Source: Rhodoluna sp. KAS3 (lineage in GTDB: Bacteria; Actinomycetota; Actinomycetes; Actinomycetales; Microbacteriaceae). Taken from it: a stretch of 64,000 nucleotides of DNA. The DNA is taken from contig NZ_AP026910.1 of the NCBI RefSeq assembly GCF_026000575.1, positions 124,001-188,000 of the forward strand. Reading direction: 5' to 3'. Positions 15,716-27,832 of the stretch are shown one piece after another (position 1 is the first letter of the stretch; each line of letters opens with the position of its first letter). Below the pieces are notes generated by a model. That model did not search any database, was not told the DNA's origin, and saw only the letters and a program-made list of their open reading frames with translations. Position numbers and translations under genes: made by a program.

Positions 15716-16090
15716 ATGGCGCAAATCGTTTTGACCCCAACCCACCTTGAGCTCAAGCTCACTACTGCCGAGCGTATTTTTGCTGTGCACGGTGACCTAT
15801 CGATTCCCGCCGCTCTGGTTCGCGGTGCAAATGTAGCGTCGGCAGATGTGTGGAAGACCCTCGGCCTGCGCGTTCCCGGCACGGCTGTTCCTATGTTCGT
15901 TTTTTACGGCAGTTATTGGCGCGGTGGCAAAACCGGTGGCTGGACCTTCTCGCTCTGGCGCGCCAACCGACCATCAGTCGAGATCACACTGGCAACCGGC
16001 AAGGCCAACCGATACAAGCGCCTGGTCATAGCCGTCGACGATGCTCAGGTTTGGGCCGACACCATTAACGACGCTCTAGTTAGCTGCTAA
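15716..16090 (+). CDS. Small PH-domain-like protein
   Basis: This 124-residue soluble protein is made mostly of beta strands and ends in a helix. The layout LTPTHLELKLTTAERIFAVHGDLSIP then GYGSYWRGG-like and RLVIAVDDAQVWADTINDAL resembles bacterial PH-like domain proteins of unknown function seen in actinobacteria. There is no signal peptide or membrane segment. An AAGACT box lies 6 nt before the ATG. It overlaps the next gene by one base (TAATG). Confidence 0.6.
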   Translation: MAQIVLTPTHLELKLTTAERIFAVHGDLSIPAALVRGANVASADVWKTLGLRVPGTAVPMFVFYGSYWRGGKTGGWTFSLWRANRPSVEITLATGKANRYKRLVIAVDDAQVWADTINDALVSC

Positions 16091-16404
16091 TGCAATCTAC
16101 GCCGGTTGCCATCGTTGGGGTTCACCTGGCCCAAAAGGGGCTATTTGGAGCCAAAACTTGCGATTTTAAACGGATTTCACGGCAAAAGGGAGCCTTCAAG
16201 GCTTTAGACGCCAGATTTAGGGCTGACTATGGGGTTGGTTTAGAAACCACCGCATCAAGCACCGGTCGTGAGCCGTGCGTTTTGGCCAAATTTGAAGACG
16301 GTTCAACATCGATGTTGCTTGACGCTCGCGACCTGGCGACCATCAACGGTTCGATGGAAAATTTCGAAAAAACTCTGCGCGCCAAGCTGTTTTTGTTCTT
16401 CTAG
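16090..16404 (+). CDS. Small protein of unknown function
   Basis: This 104-residue basic protein has a hydrophobic C-terminus (KLFLFF). The start overlaps the upstream PH-like gene by one base, so it is probably translationally coupled to it. I see no recognisable motif, signal peptide or membrane helix. Codon use matches its neighbours, which supports it as a real gene. Confidence 0.5.
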   Translation: MQSTPVAIVGVHLAQKGLFGAKTCDFKRISRQKGAFKALDARFRADYGVGLETTASSTGREPCVLAKFEDGSTSMLLDARDLATINGSMENFEKTLRAKLFLFF

Positions 16405-16443
16405 CACTATTCAGAAAAACTCAGCGTATTTACAGAAAAATTG

Positions 16444-16473
16444 TTTACAACCGTTCTATAACGGCGATAGACT
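16444..16473 (+). promoter_or_regulatory. Candidate rpoBC promoter
   Basis: TTTACA (16444-16449), an 18-nt spacer and TAGACT (16468-16473) lie in the 216-nt gap before rpoB. The same 18-nt spacing and TAGACT box occur before rplM. This leaves a leader of roughly 140 nt before the rpoB start. Confidence 0.55.
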
Positions 16474-16620
16474 AAACCTTTGCTCCCAAACACCCCGCAT
16501 GCATATTTTGGCTGCGCGCGTGACCGCATATTGAGGCGTCACCGGTTTTAGGTTGCGATTTTTCACCCCATCTATTTATCAAGTCGCGATTGATGAATAG
16601 CAGTATTCCTTGGAGGAACA

Positions 16621-19600
16621 TTGGCTGCGAAGAACGCAAAAACCATGAAGAACGATCGTCTGGCAAAACGCCTTAGCTTTGCTAAGTCACCAGAACCTAT
16701 CGAACTTCCAGATCTATTGAGCCTGCAGACCGAGAGCTTTGACTGGCTCGTCGGTAACCCTGCATGGCGTGAAAAAGAAGGTCCAGCCGCTAAGACTGGT
16801 CTAGAGGAAATCTTCGAGGAGATCTCTCCTATCGAAGACTCATCAAACTCGTCACAGGACGCAAAGATGGGCCTTACCTTCGGAAACCCAGAGCTCTACG
16901 ACCCGTCATACACCCCTGACGAGTGCAAGACCAAGGGCAAGTCATACACCCAGCCGCTTTACATCAAGGCTGAGTTCACCAACTACCTAACCGGTGAGAT
17001 CAAGTCTCAGACCGTGTTCATGGGTGACTTCCCAGTCATGACCGAAAAGGGAACCTTCGTTATCAACGGCACCGAGCGTGTTGTTGTTTCACAGTTGGTT
17101 CGATCACCTGGTGTTTACTTCTCTGTTTCAACCAACACCACCGGTAACCTCGACGTTCGTAACAACAAGGCTCAGATCATCCCTAGCCGTGGTTCTTACC
17201 TAGAGTTCCTAACCGAGTGGGTTCGCGATGACCGCAAGCCAATCGCTCGCTTCGGCCAGCCAATCATCCAGGTTCAGGTTGACCGCAAGACCAAGGTCTC
17301 AGCAACCATCTTCCTAAAGGCTCTTGGCCTAACCGAAGACCAGATCCGCGAAGAGTTCAAGGACATCGAGTCAGCTGTAAAGGCCGGCGCTCCAAACTGG
17401 ACATTCGACCTTGACCTAATTGAGAACACCTTGGCTTACGACAAGTCAAAGGTCTTCGCAAACCCAATCATCACCAAAGAAGACGCCCTTCGTGAGTTGT
17501 ACCGCAAGGTACGTGGCGAGACCGCAGGTGCTGAGGTTTCAGAAGCTTGGTTGAAGTCAACCTACTTCGAGTCAAAGCGCTACAACTTGGCAAAGGTTGG
17601 TCGTCACAAGCTCAACCGCAAGCTAGGTCTAAACGTTGACGCTGCTCAGAACACCCTGACCGTAGAAGACGTTGTAGCTACCCTGAAGTACCTACTTCTA
17701 TTCGACCAGCAGATCGCAAACTCAGCTGCCATCTCAACCGGTGCTCGCCTAGAGTTCCCAGTCAAGATGGGTGGCAAGACTGCCAAGATTGCTGTTTCTT
17801 CTGACGACATCGATGACTTCTCTAACCGCCGCATCCGCAGCGTTGGCGAGCTTATCCAGAACCAGGTCCGCATCGGTCTAAGCCGTATGGAGCGCGTGGT
17901 TCGCGAGCGTATGTCAACTCAGGACATCGAGGCAATCACCCCACAGACCCTGATCAACTTGCGCCCAGTCGTAAGCGCGATCAAGGAGTTCTTCGGTGCT
18001 TCACAGCTTTCACAGTTCATGGACCAGAACAACCCACTGGCAGGCCTCGCACACAAGCGTCGTCTATCAGCGCTTGGTCCTGGTGGTATCGCTCGTGAGC
18101 GTGCCCAGATGGAGGTCCGTGACGTTCACCCTTCTCACTACGGACGTATGTGTCCTGTTGAGACTCCTGAAGGTCCAAACATTGGTCTTATCGGTTCGCT
18201 AACCGCTTATGCACGTATCAACGCATTCGGCTTCATCGAAACCCCTTACAACAAGGTTGTAAACGGCAAGGTTTCAGGCAAGATCGAGTACCTAGATGCA
18301 GCTGCTGAGCAGGGCAAGGCAATCGGTGCGGCTGAGACCCCACTAAACGCAGACAAGACCTTTGCAAACAAGAAGGTATTTGCTCGCTACCAGGGTGACG
18401 TTGTTGAGGTTGACGCAGCTGATGTTGACTACCTAGACATCTCACCTCGTCAGCTAGCTTCTGTTTCTACCTCTTTGATTCCGTTCCTTGAGCACGACGA
18501 CTCGTCTCGTGCACTTATGGGTGCCAACATGCAGCGTCAGGCAGTTCCACTGCTTCGCTCTGACTCACCATTCGTTGGTACCGGTATGGAGCGCGTTGCA
18601 GCAATCGACTCTGGCGCAGTTGTCGTCAACGAGCTTGCTGGTGTTGTTGCTGAGGTTTCTGCAGACGTCATCACCATTCAGACTGACAAGGGCGGCGTAA
18701 AGGAATACGTCCTTCGTAAGTTCGACCGTTCAAACCAGGGCACTGCCATCAACCAGCGAGTAATCGTTGAGGCTGGTCAGCGCGTTGAGGCCGGCGAGGT
18801 TCTTGCCGATGGTCCTTCAACTGACTTGGGTGAGCTAGCTCTTGGTAAGAACCTTCTAGTGGCATTCATGCCATGGGAGGGTCACAACTTCGAAGACGCG
18901 ATCATCCTGAGCCAGAACTTGGTCAAGGAAGACACCCTTTCTTCAATTCACATTGAAGAGTATGAGGTTGACGCTCGCGACACCAAGCTTGGTAAAGAAG
19001 AGATCACTGCTGACCTACCAAACGTTTCGCAAGAGGCTCTTGCTCAGCTAGACGAGCGCGGCATCATCCGCATCGGTGCTGAGGTTCGCCCTGGCGACAT
19101 CCTGGTCGGTAAGGTAACCCCTAAGGGTGAGACCGAGCTTTCAGCTGAAGAGCGTTTGCTCCGTGCCATCTTCAACGAGAAGTCTCGCGAAGTTCGCGAC
19201 ACCTCACTCAAGGTTCCTCACGGCGAGCAGGGCACCGTTATCGGTGTCAAGGTGTTCGACATCGAGGCTGGCGACGACGAGCTAGGTGCCGGTGTAAACC
19301 AGCGCGTAGTAGTTCACATCGCACAGAAGCGCAAGATTACCGAGGGTGACAAGCTTGCTGGTCGTCACGGTAACAAGGGTGTTATTTCTAAGATCCTTCC
19401 GGTCGAAGACATGCCATTCATGGAAGACGGAACCCCGGTTGACGTTGTTCTAAACCCACTAGGTATTCCTGGTCGTATGAACTTCGGTCAGATCCTTGAG
19501 ACCCACCTTGGTTGGATCTCAAAGCAGGGTTGGAACGTTGAGGGTGTAGCTAAGTGGGCCGACAGCATGGTTGACGCAATGCGTTCAGCTGAGCCTGGCA

Positions 19601-20235
19601 CCAAGGTTGCAACCCCGATTTTCGACGGCGCTTCAAAGGACGAAATTGTTGGTCTTCTAAAGTCAACCCTGCCTAACCGCGATGGTCAGCGCTTGGTTAA
19701 GGAGACCGGTAAGGCTCGTCTATTCGATGGCCGTTCAGGTGAGCCGTTCCCAGAGGACATCTCAGTTGGTTACATGTACATCTTGAAGCTCCACCACTTG
19801 GTAGACGACAAGATCCACGCCCGTTCAACCGGTCCTTACTCAATGATTACTCAGCAGCCACTTGGTGGTAAGGCTCAGTTCGGTGGTCAGCGATTCGGTG
19901 AGATGGAAGTTTGGGCCCTACAGGCATACGGTGCTGCGCACACCCTGCAGGAGCTTCTAACCATCAAGTCTGACGACATTACCGGTCGTGTGAAGACCTA
20001 TGAGGCAATCGTTAAGGGTGAGAACATCCAGGCTCCTGGTATCCCAGAGTCATTCCGTGTTCTTGCCAAAGAAATGCAGTCGCTAGCTCTAAACGTTGAG
20101 GTTCTCAACGCTGCTGGCCAGGTTGTATCTCTAAAGGAAGATGACTTCGAGTCAGACCGCGCTGCGGAAGAACTCGGCATCAACCTTTCACGCAACGAAT
20201 CATCATCGGTCGACACCGAATTCACCGGTTTCTAA
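16621..20235 (+). CDS. rpoB: RNA polymerase beta subunit
   Basis: This 1204-residue subunit forms one jaw and part of the active centre of RNA polymerase. The start is TTG 16621, preceded by GGAGG at 16615-16619. The rifampicin pocket reads [20 protein letters not shown] then [10 protein letters not shown], without the common resistance substitutions at the Asp, His and Ser positions. The conserved [11 protein letters not shown] and GRHGNKGV segments are present. The C-terminus is slightly longer than usual, with a Ser/Asp-rich tail. rpoC follows after 24 nt, the usual operon. A candidate promoter with TAGACT lies about 150 nt upstream. Confidence 0.98.
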   Translation: MAAKNAKTMKNDRLAKRLSFAKSPEPIELPDLLSLQTESFDWLVGNPAWREKEGPAAKTGLEEIFEEISPIEDSSNSSQDAKMGLTFGNPELYDPSYTPDECKTKGKSYTQPLYIKAEFTNYLTGEIKSQTVFMGDFPVMTEKGTFVINGTERVVVSQLVRSPGVYFSVSTNTTGNLDVRNNKAQIIPSRGSYLEFLTEWVRDDRKPIARFGQPIIQVQVDRKTKVSATIFLKALGLTEDQIREEFKDIESAVKAGAPNWTFDLDLIENTLAYDKSKVFANPIITKEDALRELYRKVRGETAGAEVSEAWLKSTYFESKRYNLAKVGRHKLNRKLGLNVDAAQNTLTVEDVVATLKYLLLFDQQIANSAAISTGARLEFPVKMGGKTAKIAVSSDDIDDFSNRRIRSVGELIQNQVRIGLSRMERVVRERMSTQDIEAITPQTLINLRPVVSAIKEFFGASQLSQFMDQNNPLAGLAHKRRLSALGPGGIARERAQMEVRDVHPSHYGRMCPVETPEGPNIGLIGSLTAYARINAFGFIETPYNKVVNGKVSGKIEYLDAAAEQGKAIGAAETPLNADKTFANKKVFARYQGDVVEVDAADVDYLDISPRQLASVSTSLIPFLEHDDSSRALMGANMQRQAVPLLRSDSPFVGTGMERVAAIDSGAVVVNELAGVVAEVSADVITIQTDKGGVKEYVLRKFDRSNQGTAINQRVIVEAGQRVEAGEVLADGPSTDLGELALGKNLLVAFMPWEGHNFEDAIILSQNLVKEDTLSSIHIEEYEVDARDTKLGKEEITADLPNVSQEALAQLDERGIIRIGAEVRPGDILVGKVTPKGETELSAEERLLRAIFNEKSREVRDTSLKVPHGEQGTVIGVKVFDIEAGDDELGAGVNQRVVVHIAQKRKITEGDKLAGRHGNKGVISKILPVEDMPFMEDGTPVDVVLNPLGIPGRMNFGQILETHLGWISKQGWNVEGVAKWADSMVDAMRSAEPGTKVATPIFDGASKDEIVGLLKSTLPNRDGQRLVKETGKARLFDGRSGEPFPEDISVGYMYILKLHHLVDDKIHARSTGPYSMITQQPLGGKAQFGGQRFGEMEVWALQAYGAAHTLQELLTIKSDDITGRVKTYEAIVKGENIQAPGIPESFRVLAKEMQSLALNVEVLNAAGQVVSLKEDDFESDRAAEELGINLSRNESSSVDTEFTGF

Positions 20236-20259
20236 GAGATTTAGGAAAGAGAAGAAATC

Positions 20260-23200
20260 ATGGAAGTTGAAAACTTCGACGCTCTCCGAGTTGGTCTAGC
20301 CACCTCAGAAGACATCCGCTCTTGGTCAAACGGTGAAGTAAAGAAGCCAGAGACCATCAACTACCGCACCCTAAAGCCTGAAAAGGACGGTCTTTTCTGT
20401 GAAAAGATCTTCGGTCCTACCAAGGACTGGGAGTGCAGCTGTGGCAAGTACAAGCGTGTCCGCTTCAAGGGCATCGTTTGTGAGCGCTGTGGTGTTGAGG
20501 TAACCAAGTCATCTGTGCGCCGTGAGCGCATGGGTCACATCGAGCTTGCTGCTCCGGTTACCCACATCTGGTACTTCAAGGGTGTTCCTTCACGTCTTGG
20601 CTACTTGCTAGCCATGGCACCAAAGGACCTTGAGAAGATCATTTACTTTGCGGCTTACCGCGTGATGTCAATTCACCACGAAGACATCACCCTTGACCGT
20701 GCACTAATCAAAGAAGACTACGTTCACCGTTTGAACACTCTTCTTGAGTCTCGCCAGGATGAAATGCTGGCTGTTGCTCAGGCTGAGTACGACGCACTGA
20801 ACGCTCTTGGCCTTGCTCTAGAGCCATCAATCAAGGTTTGGGAAGCTCCGGTCTGGGTTGACGCTCAGTTCGCGAAGACCATCGAGCAGTTGGTTGAAGC
20901 TGAAGAGAAGAACCCTGAGGGCTTCTGGGGCAAGAAGGCTGTTGCCGCTGCTGAAGAGGCTGCCGACAACGAGCAGTTGCCAGTAGTTCGCACTCCTGCA
21001 GAAGAGAAGCAGATCAAGCAGCTTCTTTCTGAGTTCAAGAAGAAGACCGACAAGATCGTTAAGGAATACGCTCGCGTAGAGCGCCCAGCTAACCTCCAGA
21101 AGGAGCAGCTAGCTTGGCGTCTATTCCTGACCGTTAAGTCAGGCGACCTAATCCAGAACGACGTCATCTTTGACCACTTCGACTACAGCTTCGGCGAGTA
21201 CTTCGACACCTCAATCGGCGCCGAGGCCGTTCAGCGCGTTCTTGCTGAGTTTGATCTTGATGCTGCTGCTGCCGAGCTTCGTGAGCAGATTGCAACCACC
21301 AAGGGTTCAAAGCAGACTCAGGCAATCAAGCGCCTCAAGGTTGTTCAGTCATTCATCGGTTCAAGCACCCCACCAACCTCAATGGTCCTAGACGTTCTGC
21401 CGGTTCTTCCGCCAGAAATTCGTCCTATGGTTCAGCTTGATGGTGGCCGCTTTGCTACCTCTGACCTAAACGACCTATACCGTCGTGTGATCAACCGCAA
21501 CAACCGTCTAAAGCGCTTCATCGATCTAGGTGCAGTTCCAAAGACCATCCTTAACAACGAGAAGCGCATGCTTCAAGAGGCAGTCGATGCTCTATTCGAC
21601 AACGGTCGTCGTGGCCGTGCAGTTACCGGTACCGGTAACCGTGCCCTGAAGTCGCTATCTGACTTGCTAAAGGGTAAGCAGGGTCGTTTCCGCCAGAACC
21701 TTCTAGGTAAGCGCGTTGACTACTCAGGTCGTTCGGTTATCGTTGTTGGTCCTCAGCTGAAGCTGCACCAGTGTGGTCTTCCAAAGCTGATGGCACTCGA
21801 GCTCTTCAAGCCATTCGTAATGAAGCGCCTTGTTGACCTGGGCCTAGCTCAGAACATCAAGTCTGCAAAGCGCATGGTTGAGCGTTCACGTCCGCAGGTT
21901 TGGGGTGTTCTAGAAGAAGTTATTCGCGAGCGTCCAGTTCTGCTAAACCGTGCACCTACCCTTCACCGTCTAGGTATCCAGGCTTTCGAGCCTCAGCTAG
22001 TTGAAGGTAAGGCAATCCAGCTTCACCCACTCGTTTGTGCTGCGTTCAACGCTGACTTCGACGGTGACCAGATGGCAGTTCACCTTCCACTATCTGTAGA
22101 GGCTCAGGCTGAGGCTCGCATCTTGATGCTTGCTTCAAACAACATCTTGAAGCCATCAGATGGTCGTCCGGTTGCTGTTCCTACTCAGGACATGATCATT
22201 GGTCTATTCCACATGACCACCCTGAAGGAGGGCGCAGTCGGCGAGGGCAACCTATACGGTTCAATCGCAGAAGCCACCATGGCTTACGACGCAAAGGCTC
22301 TTGACCTACAGGCCAAGGCTCGCATCCGTTTCGAAAAGAACGGTGAGCTAAAGCTTCACGAGACCACTCTTGGCCGTGCGCTATTCAACCAGGCCCTGCC
22401 TGACGCGTATGACTACCAGGAGCTACAGGTTGGCAAGAAAGAGATCGGAAAGATCGTTGCTGAGCTTGTAGAGAAGTTCTCACGTGTTGAGGTTGCACAG
22501 TCTCTAGACCGCATCAAGGATGCCGGTTTCCACTGGGCAACTCGCTCGGGTGTATCGATGTCTATTGCTGACGCAAACTTCGACGCATCTGGTGCATTCG
22601 ACAAGGCTCGTTCAAAGATGATTATCGATGGCGAGAAAGAGCACACCAAGATTCAGGAAGCGTTCGACAACGGTCTGAAGTCTGACCTAGAGCGTCGTGA
22701 CGAGCTAGGTGCACTATGGTTCAAGCGCACCAACGAGATCCAGAACTTGCTTCAGGAGTCAATCCCTGCTGACAACGCAATCTTCAAGATGGTGACATCT
22801 GGTGCCCGTGGTAACTGGCTACAGATTCGTTCGATCATCGGTATGCGTGGTCCAGTAGCTACCTCATCTGGTGACTTTGCTCCGATGCCTGTGAAGGGTA
22901 ACTACCTTGTAGGTCTAACCGCCAACGAGTACTTCATCAACGCAACCGGTGCCCGTAAGGGTAACGCTGACACCGCAATGAAGACTGCTGCTGCCGGTTA
23001 CCTAACCCGTCGTCTAGTTGACGTTGCCCAGGATGTAATCGTTCGCGAGCACGACTGTGGCACCAACAAGGGTCTTGAGAAGTCTCTAAAGGACATCGAT
23101 GGCAACTGGGATGAGCAGACTATTGAACTGTCTGTTCTACACCGTGCGCTGCAGAACGATGTTCTAGTTGGCAAGAACGTAATCGCTAAGGCTGGTCAGA

Positions 23201-24474
23201 CTGTTGACCAGAAGCTAGTGGATGCATTCAAGGCTGCTGACGTTGAGTCTGTATCTGTTCGTTCAGTGCTTACTTGTGAGTCGCTGCAGGGTGTTTGTGC
23301 ACTTTGCTACGGCATCTCACTTGCAACCGGTGACGCAGTTGAGCTTGGTGAGGCCATTGGTATCATCGCTGCTCAGTCAATCGGTGAGCCTGGAACTCAG
23401 CTAACCATGCGTACCTTCCACACCGGTGGTGCTGCATCGTCAGCTAAGAAGCAGACCATCTTGAAGTCAATCGGTGGTCAGAAGGTTCGTGTTGAGCGTC
23501 TGATCTCGTATGACATCACCCAGGGTCTAAACGGTGTTACCGACCTTCTAGAAGCACGTGTTGGTTGGCGCCAGCAGGGCAAGGTTGCCGTTATGGCATT
23601 CTGGCCTGGCACCGTCGACATCGTTGAGGTTCCAACCTCAGGTGGCGCCAAGAAGTTCGACATCTACGTTCGTCCGAACGGTGAGGCCGCTGAGAAGGCA
23701 GCTGAAGACCTGGCTAACCAGTACTCATTCAGCCGTACTACCTCAAAGACCTTCAAGAAGCTGTCTCCATACAGCCCAATCACCTCAGTTTCTAACCCAG
23801 ATGACCTATTGGTCGAAAAGGGTGAGGTTGTAAAGGCCGGAGACTACCTAGTTGACGGAACCCCGATCCCACACGAAGTTCTAATGGTTAAGGGTGCCCG
23901 TGAAGCAGCCGCCGAGATCATCCGTGGTGTTCAGGCAATCTATGGCTCACAGGGTGTGCCTCTGCACGACAAGCACCTTGAGGTTATTGTTCGTCAGATG
24001 CTAGGTAAGGTCACTGTTATTGACAGTGGTGACACCGACATGCTTCCTGGTGAGATCATCGACCGCAACCGCTTCACCGCGATCAACCGCGCTGCAGTAG
24101 GCGAGGGCAAGAAGCCTGCGTCTGCTCGTCAAGAAGTAATGGGTATGACCCGTGCTTCATTGGCTGCGCAGTCATGGCTATCTGCTGCTTCGTTCCAGGA
24201 GACCACCCGAGTTCTAACTCAGGCAGCTCTTGACCGTCGCGAAGACCCACTAGTTGGTCTAAAGGAGAACGTCATCATCGGTAAGCTCATCCCAGCTGGT
24301 ACCGGTCTTAAGGTTTACCGCAACATCACTGTTGAGGCGACCGAAGAGGCTAAGGCTGAGAAGTACCCGAACCGCATTTGGGCTGATTCAGTAGAGTCTT
24401 CAGACTTCTCAGATGACTTCAGCGCAACCGATTTGAGCTTCACTTCTATCGAGTCTTACTCAGAAGAGAAGTAG
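20260..24474 (+). CDS. rpoC: RNA polymerase beta' subunit
   Basis: This 1404-residue subunit carries the catalytic Mg-binding loop [14 protein letters not shown], the N-terminal zinc site ([20 protein letters not shown]) and the second zinc site ([13 protein letters not shown]), all intact. The long actinobacterial insertion (about residues 180-260, rich in Glu/Lys/Ala) is present. An AGGAAAGAGAAG ribosome site precedes the ATG. It shares a transcript with rpoB, and a long inverted repeat lies in the gap before rpsL. Confidence 0.98.
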   Translation: MEVENFDALRVGLATSEDIRSWSNGEVKKPETINYRTLKPEKDGLFCEKIFGPTKDWECSCGKYKRVRFKGIVCERCGVEVTKSSVRRERMGHIELAAPVTHIWYFKGVPSRLGYLLAMAPKDLEKIIYFAAYRVMSIHHEDITLDRALIKEDYVHRLNTLLESRQDEMLAVAQAEYDALNALGLALEPSIKVWEAPVWVDAQFAKTIEQLVEAEEKNPEGFWGKKAVAAAEEAADNEQLPVVRTPAEEKQIKQLLSEFKKKTDKIVKEYARVERPANLQKEQLAWRLFLTVKSGDLIQNDVIFDHFDYSFGEYFDTSIGAEAVQRVLAEFDLDAAAAELREQIATTKGSKQTQAIKRLKVVQSFIGSSTPPTSMVLDVLPVLPPEIRPMVQLDGGRFATSDLNDLYRRVINRNNRLKRFIDLGAVPKTILNNEKRMLQEAVDALFDNGRRGRAVTGTGNRALKSLSDLLKGKQGRFRQNLLGKRVDYSGRSVIVVGPQLKLHQCGLPKLMALELFKPFVMKRLVDLGLAQNIKSAKRMVERSRPQVWGVLEEVIRERPVLLNRAPTLHRLGIQAFEPQLVEGKAIQLHPLVCAAFNADFDGDQMAVHLPLSVEAQAEARILMLASNNILKPSDGRPVAVPTQDMIIGLFHMTTLKEGAVGEGNLYGSIAEATMAYDAKALDLQAKARIRFEKNGELKLHETTLGRALFNQALPDAYDYQELQVGKKEIGKIVAELVEKFSRVEVAQSLDRIKDAGFHWATRSGVSMSIADANFDASGAFDKARSKMIIDGEKEHTKIQEAFDNGLKSDLERRDELGALWFKRTNEIQNLLQESIPADNAIFKMVTSGARGNWLQIRSIIGMRGPVATSSGDFAPMPVKGNYLVGLTANEYFINATGARKGNADTAMKTAAAGYLTRRLVDVAQDVIVREHDCGTNKGLEKSLKDIDGNWDEQTIELSVLHRALQNDVLVGKNVIAKAGQTVDQKLVDAFKAADVESVSVRSVLTCESLQGVCALCYGISLATGDAVELGEAIGIIAAQSIGEPGTQLTMRTFHTGGAASSAKKQTILKSIGGQKVRVERLISYDITQGLNGVTDLLEARVGWRQQGKVAVMAFWPGTVDIVEVPTSGGAKKFDIYVRPNGEAAEKAAEDLANQYSFSRTTSKTFKKLSPYSPITSVSNPDDLLVEKGEVVKAGDYLVDGTPIPHEVLMVKGAREAAAEIIRGVQAIYGSQGVPLHDKHLEVIVRQMLGKVTVIDSGDTDMLPGEIIDRNRFTAINRAAVGEGKKPASARQEVMGMTRASLAAQSWLSAASFQETTRVLTQAALDRREDPLVGLKENVIIGKLIPAGTGLKVYRNITVEATEEAKAEKYPNRIWADSVESSDFSDDFSATDLSFTSIESYSEEK

Positions 24475-24494
24475 TAGCCCAAAAAACCATTTGA

Positions 24495-24581
24495 CCCACC
24501 GGAGCCTTTTCAGGTAGTCTTGGAAGGACGTGTGCTAAAGCATACGTATCGCCCTTGCTAGCAAACAATTGCTCCGGTGGG
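24495..24581 (+). other. Long-range inverted repeat between rpoC and rpsL
   Basis: CCCACCGGAGC (24495-24505) is the exact complement of GCTCCGGTGGG (24571-24581), an 11-bp stem enclosing 65 nt. A second small hairpin, GTACCA-ATC-TGGTAC, follows at 24598-24612. No U-tract follows, so a structured rpsL leader or processing site fits better than a simple terminator. No gene lies in 24475-24677. Confidence 0.6.
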
Positions 24582-24677
24582 CCAAGAAACTTTCGCAGTA
24601 CCAATCTGGTACGCAAAAGTATGTTTTCAAAACAGCAGCATCTGGTGCAAACGTGCCGGATTTAACAAGGAGAAGTT

Positions 24678-25049
24678 GTGCCAACAATTCAGCAGTTGGT
24701 CCGCAAGGGTCGCACGCCGAAGGTCTCAAAGTCAAAGACCCCGGCTCTAAAGCAGAGCCCGCAGCGTCGTGGCGTGTGTACTCGTGTGTACACCACCACC
24801 CCAAAGAAGCCAAACTCAGCGCTACGTAAGGTAGCTCGTGTCAAGCTATCGAACGGTATCGAAGTTACCGCTTACATCCCAGGCGAGGGTCACAACCTGC
24901 AGGAGCACTCAATGGTGCTTGTTCGCGGTGGTCGTGTTAAGGACCTTCCAGGTGTTCGCTACAAGATCGTTCGTGGTGCACTAGACACCCAGGCAGTTAA
25001 GAACCGTAAGCAGGCTCGTAGCCAATACGGTGCAAAGAAGGGTAAGTAA
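24678..25049 (+). CDS. rpsL: Ribosomal protein S12
   Basis: This 123-residue S12 protein sits at the decoding centre. GTG start with AAGGAG at 24667-24672. The streptomycin-relevant loops are wild type ([11 protein letters not shown] and [12 protein letters not shown], both lysines present). It is first in the str group rpsL-rpsG-fusA-tuf; rpsG follows after 5 nt. Confidence 0.98.
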   Translation: MPTIQQLVRKGRTPKVSKSKTPALKQSPQRRGVCTRVYTTTPKKPNSALRKVARVKLSNGIEVTAYIPGEGHNLQEHSMVLVRGGRVKDLPGVRYKIVRGALDTQAVKNRKQARSQYGAKKGK

Positions 25050-25054
25050 TCTAA

Positions 25055-25525
25055 ATGCCACGTAAAGGCCCAGTTACTAAGCGTCCAGTTGTAGCCGACC
25101 CGGTATACAGCTCACCAGTAGTCTCACAGCTAGTGAACAAGATCCTGCTTGACGGCAAGAAGTCAATCGCAGAGTCAATCGTTTACGGTGCTCTTGAGGG
25201 TGCAAACAACAAGTCAGGCACTGACGCTGTTGTTCTTCTAAAGAAGGCTCTAGACAACGTGCGTCCAACCGTTGAGGTTCGTTCACGCCGCGTTGGTGGT
25301 TCAACCTACCAGGTTCCAGTTGAGGTAAAGGCACACCGTGCCAACACCCTAGCTATGCGTTGGTTGGTTAGCTACGCAAAGGCTCGTCGCGAGAAGACCA
25401 TGACCGAGCGTCTAATGAACGAGATTCTTGACGCATCTAACGGTCTTGGCGCAGCTGTAAAGCGTCGCGAAGACACCCACAAGATGGCCGAATCAAACAA
25501 GGCTTTCGCACACTACCGCTGGTAA
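25055..25525 (+). CDS. rpsG: Ribosomal protein S7
   Basis: This 156-residue S7 nucleates assembly of the 30S head and contacts the E-site tRNA. It starts [18 protein letters not shown] and ends in the usual HYRW. It is co-transcribed with rpsL. A strong nested hairpin with a U-tract follows directly and separates it from fusA, suggesting partial termination at this point. Confidence 0.98.
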   Translation: MPRKGPVTKRPVVADPVYSSPVVSQLVNKILLDGKKSIAESIVYGALEGANNKSGTDAVVLLKKALDNVRPTVEVRSRRVGGSTYQVPVEVKAHRANTLAMRWLVSYAKARREKTMTERLMNEILDASNGLGAAVKRREDTHKMAESNKAFAHYRW

Positions 25526-25532
25526 AAACTTC

Positions 25533-25580
25533 GTACCTCCGCTCGTTAACCCTGGGTTAATTGGGCGGAGGTACTTTTTT
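25533..25580 (+). terminator. Nested hairpin with U-tract between rpsG and fusA
   Basis: The outer stem GTACCTCCGC/GCGGAGGTAC (25533-25542 with 25565-25574) encloses an inner TTAACCC-T-GGGTTAA hairpin and is followed by TTTTTTC. fusA begins only 36 nt later. Either fusA has its own promoter in that short gap or the structure attenuates rather than stops transcription. Confidence 0.85.
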
Positions 25581-25615
25581 CTTTATTCAACAAAAACAAA
25601 CTCCCGGAGGACACC

Positions 25616-27718
25616 GTGGCACAAGACGTGCTTACCGACCTAAACAAGGTTCGCAACATCGGCATCATGGCTCACATTGACGCTGGTAAGACAACTACCA
25701 CTGAGCGAATCCTGTTTTACACAGGTATCACCCACAAGATTGGTGAAGTTCACGATGGCGCTGCGACCATGGACTGGATGGAGCAGGAGCAGGAACGCGG
25801 TATTACCATTACCTCGGCTGCGACCACCTGTTTCTGGGACAAGAACCAGATCAACATCATCGACACCCCAGGTCACGTTGACTTCACCGTTGAGGTAGAG
25901 CGCTCACTTCGCGTTCTTGACGGCGCTGTTGCAGTGTTCGACGGCAAGGAGGGTGTTGAGCCTCAGTCTGAGACCGTATGGCGCCAGGCTGACAAGTACG
26001 ACGTTCCTCGTATCTGTTTCGTAAACAAGATGGACAAGCTAGGTGCTGACTTCTACTTCACCGTAGACACCATCATCAACCGTCTTGGTGCCAAGCCACT
26101 AGTAATTCAGATCCCAATCGGTGCTGAGTCAACCTTCGAAGGTGTTGTAGACATCGTTCAGATGAAGGCTCTAACCTGGCGCGGAGACGTCGAAATGGGC
26201 GCGAAGTACAACGTTGAAGAGATTCCAGCTGACCTTAAAGAGAAGGCTGACCACTACCGCACCGTTCTTCTAGAGACCGTTGCTGAGACCGACGAAGCCC
26301 TTATGGAGAAGTACTTCGGTGGCGAAGAACTTACCGAGAAGGAAATCAAGGCTGCGATTCGCAAGCTAACTGTTAACTCAGAGATCTACCCAGTTCTTTG
26401 TGGTTCTGCTTTCAAGAACAAGGGTGTTCAGCCAATGCTTGACGCTGTTGTTGACTACCTGCCGTCACCACTTGACGTTGCAGCTGTTGAGGGTGGAGAC
26501 CCAAACAACGAAGAAATTCGTCTAACCCGCGAGCCAAAGTCTGACGCTCCATTCTCAGCACTTGCATTCAAGGTTATGACCCACCCATTCTTCGGTCGTC
26601 TTACCTACATCCGCGTTTACTCAGGCTCAGCTAACTCTGGCGACCAGATCGTTAACTCGACCAAGGGCAAGAAGGAGCGCATCGGAAAGCTTTTCCAGAT
26701 GCACGCCAACAAGGAAAACCCAGTTGACTCTGTAACCGCTGGCCACATCTACGCGGCTATCGGTCTAAAGGACGTAACCACTGGTGACACCCTTTGTGAC
26801 CCAGACAACCAGATCGTTCTAGAGTCGATGACTTTCCCAGAGCCAGTTATCTCGGTTGCTATTGAGCCAAAGACCAAGGGTGACCAGGAGAAGCTAGGTC
26901 TTGCAATTCAGAAGCTTTCTGAAGAAGACCCAACCTTCCGCGTTGAGCACGACCACGAGACCGGCCAGACCGTTATCTCAGGTATGGGTGAGCTTCACCT
27001 AGACATCCTGGTTGACCGTATGCGTCGCGAGTTCAAGGTTGAGGCAAACGTTGGTAAGCCTCAGGTTGCTTACCGCGAGACCCTAAAGCGCAAGGTGGAG
27101 AAGTACGACTACACCCACAAGAAGCAGACCGGTGGTTCAGGTCAGTTCGCTAAGGTCCAGATTGCTCTTGAGCCTATGGAAGTTGAAGGCGAGAAGACCT
27201 ACGAGTTCGTCAACGCTGTTACCGGTGGTCGCGTTCCTCGCGAGTACATCCCGTCAGTTGACGCTGGTATCCAGGATGCAATGCTTGTCGGTACCCTTGC
27301 TGGTTACCCAGTAGTTGGCGTAAAGGCAACCCTTCTTGATGGCGCCTACCACGATGTTGACTCATCTGAAATGGCGTTTAAGATTGCTGGTTCGATTGCC
27401 TACAAGGAGGCAGCTCGACTAGCACAACCTACTCTGCTCGAGCCGTTGATGGCCGTTGAAGTACGTACCCCTGAGGAATACATGGGTGACGTTATCGGTG
27501 ACCTCAACTCGCGTCGTGGTCAGATCCAGTCGATGGACGACGCTTCAGGCGTCAAGGTCGTTCGCGCCCTCGTGCCATTGTCTGAAATGTTCGGTTACGT
27601 TGGTGACCTGCGCTCGAAGACTTCGGGTCGTGCGGTTTACTCAATGACCTTCGAAACCTACCAAGAGGTTCCAAAGGCTGTTGCTGACGAGATCGTTCAG
27701 AAGAACAAGGGCGAGTAG
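25616..27718 (+). CDS. fusA: Elongation factor G
   Basis: This 700-residue translocase GTPase has G1 AHIDAGKT, G3 DTPGHVDF and G4 NKMD in the N-terminal domain, and the usual domains II-V. GTG start with a CGGAGGA site 7 nt upstream. It follows the rpsG hairpin-terminator and precedes tuf by 114 nt; that gap probably holds a tuf promoter, although I could not pick a clear pair of boxes. Confidence 0.98.
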   Translation: MAQDVLTDLNKVRNIGIMAHIDAGKTTTTERILFYTGITHKIGEVHDGAATMDWMEQEQERGITITSAATTCFWDKNQINIIDTPGHVDFTVEVERSLRVLDGAVAVFDGKEGVEPQSETVWRQADKYDVPRICFVNKMDKLGADFYFTVDTIINRLGAKPLVIQIPIGAESTFEGVVDIVQMKALTWRGDVEMGAKYNVEEIPADLKEKADHYRTVLLETVAETDEALMEKYFGGEELTEKEIKAAIRKLTVNSEIYPVLCGSAFKNKGVQPMLDAVVDYLPSPLDVAAVEGGDPNNEEIRLTREPKSDAPFSALAFKVMTHPFFGRLTYIRVYSGSANSGDQIVNSTKGKKERIGKLFQMHANKENPVDSVTAGHIYAAIGLKDVTTGDTLCDPDNQIVLESMTFPEPVISVAIEPKTKGDQEKLGLAIQKLSEEDPTFRVEHDHETGQTVISGMGELHLDILVDRMRREFKVEANVGKPQVAYRETLKRKVEKYDYTHKKQTGGSGQFAKVQIALEPMEVEGEKTYEFVNAVTGGRVPREYIPSVDAGIQDAMLVGTLAGYPVVGVKATLLDGAYHDVDSSEMAFKIAGSIAYKEAARLAQPTLLEPLMAVEVRTPEEYMGDVIGDLNSRRGQIQSMDDASGVKVVRALVPLSEMFGYVGDLRSKTSGRAVYSMTFETYQEVPKAVADEIVQKNKGE

Positions 27719-27832
27719 TAGTTCAGCAGAACTGCTTCAAGACCAACTAAGATAGAAATCCTGTAAACCCCTAAATCTTTCTGGGCAAAACCTTGTCCGG
27801 TGATTTACAACGAGTCCTGAGGAGGACCCATA

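Noticed and set aside
16621-20235. Rifampicin-resistance mutations in rpoB and streptomycin mutations in rpsL
   Set aside because: The pocket residues and the two S12 lysines are wild type; the Ala substitutions in [10 protein letters not shown] are not standard resistance changes.
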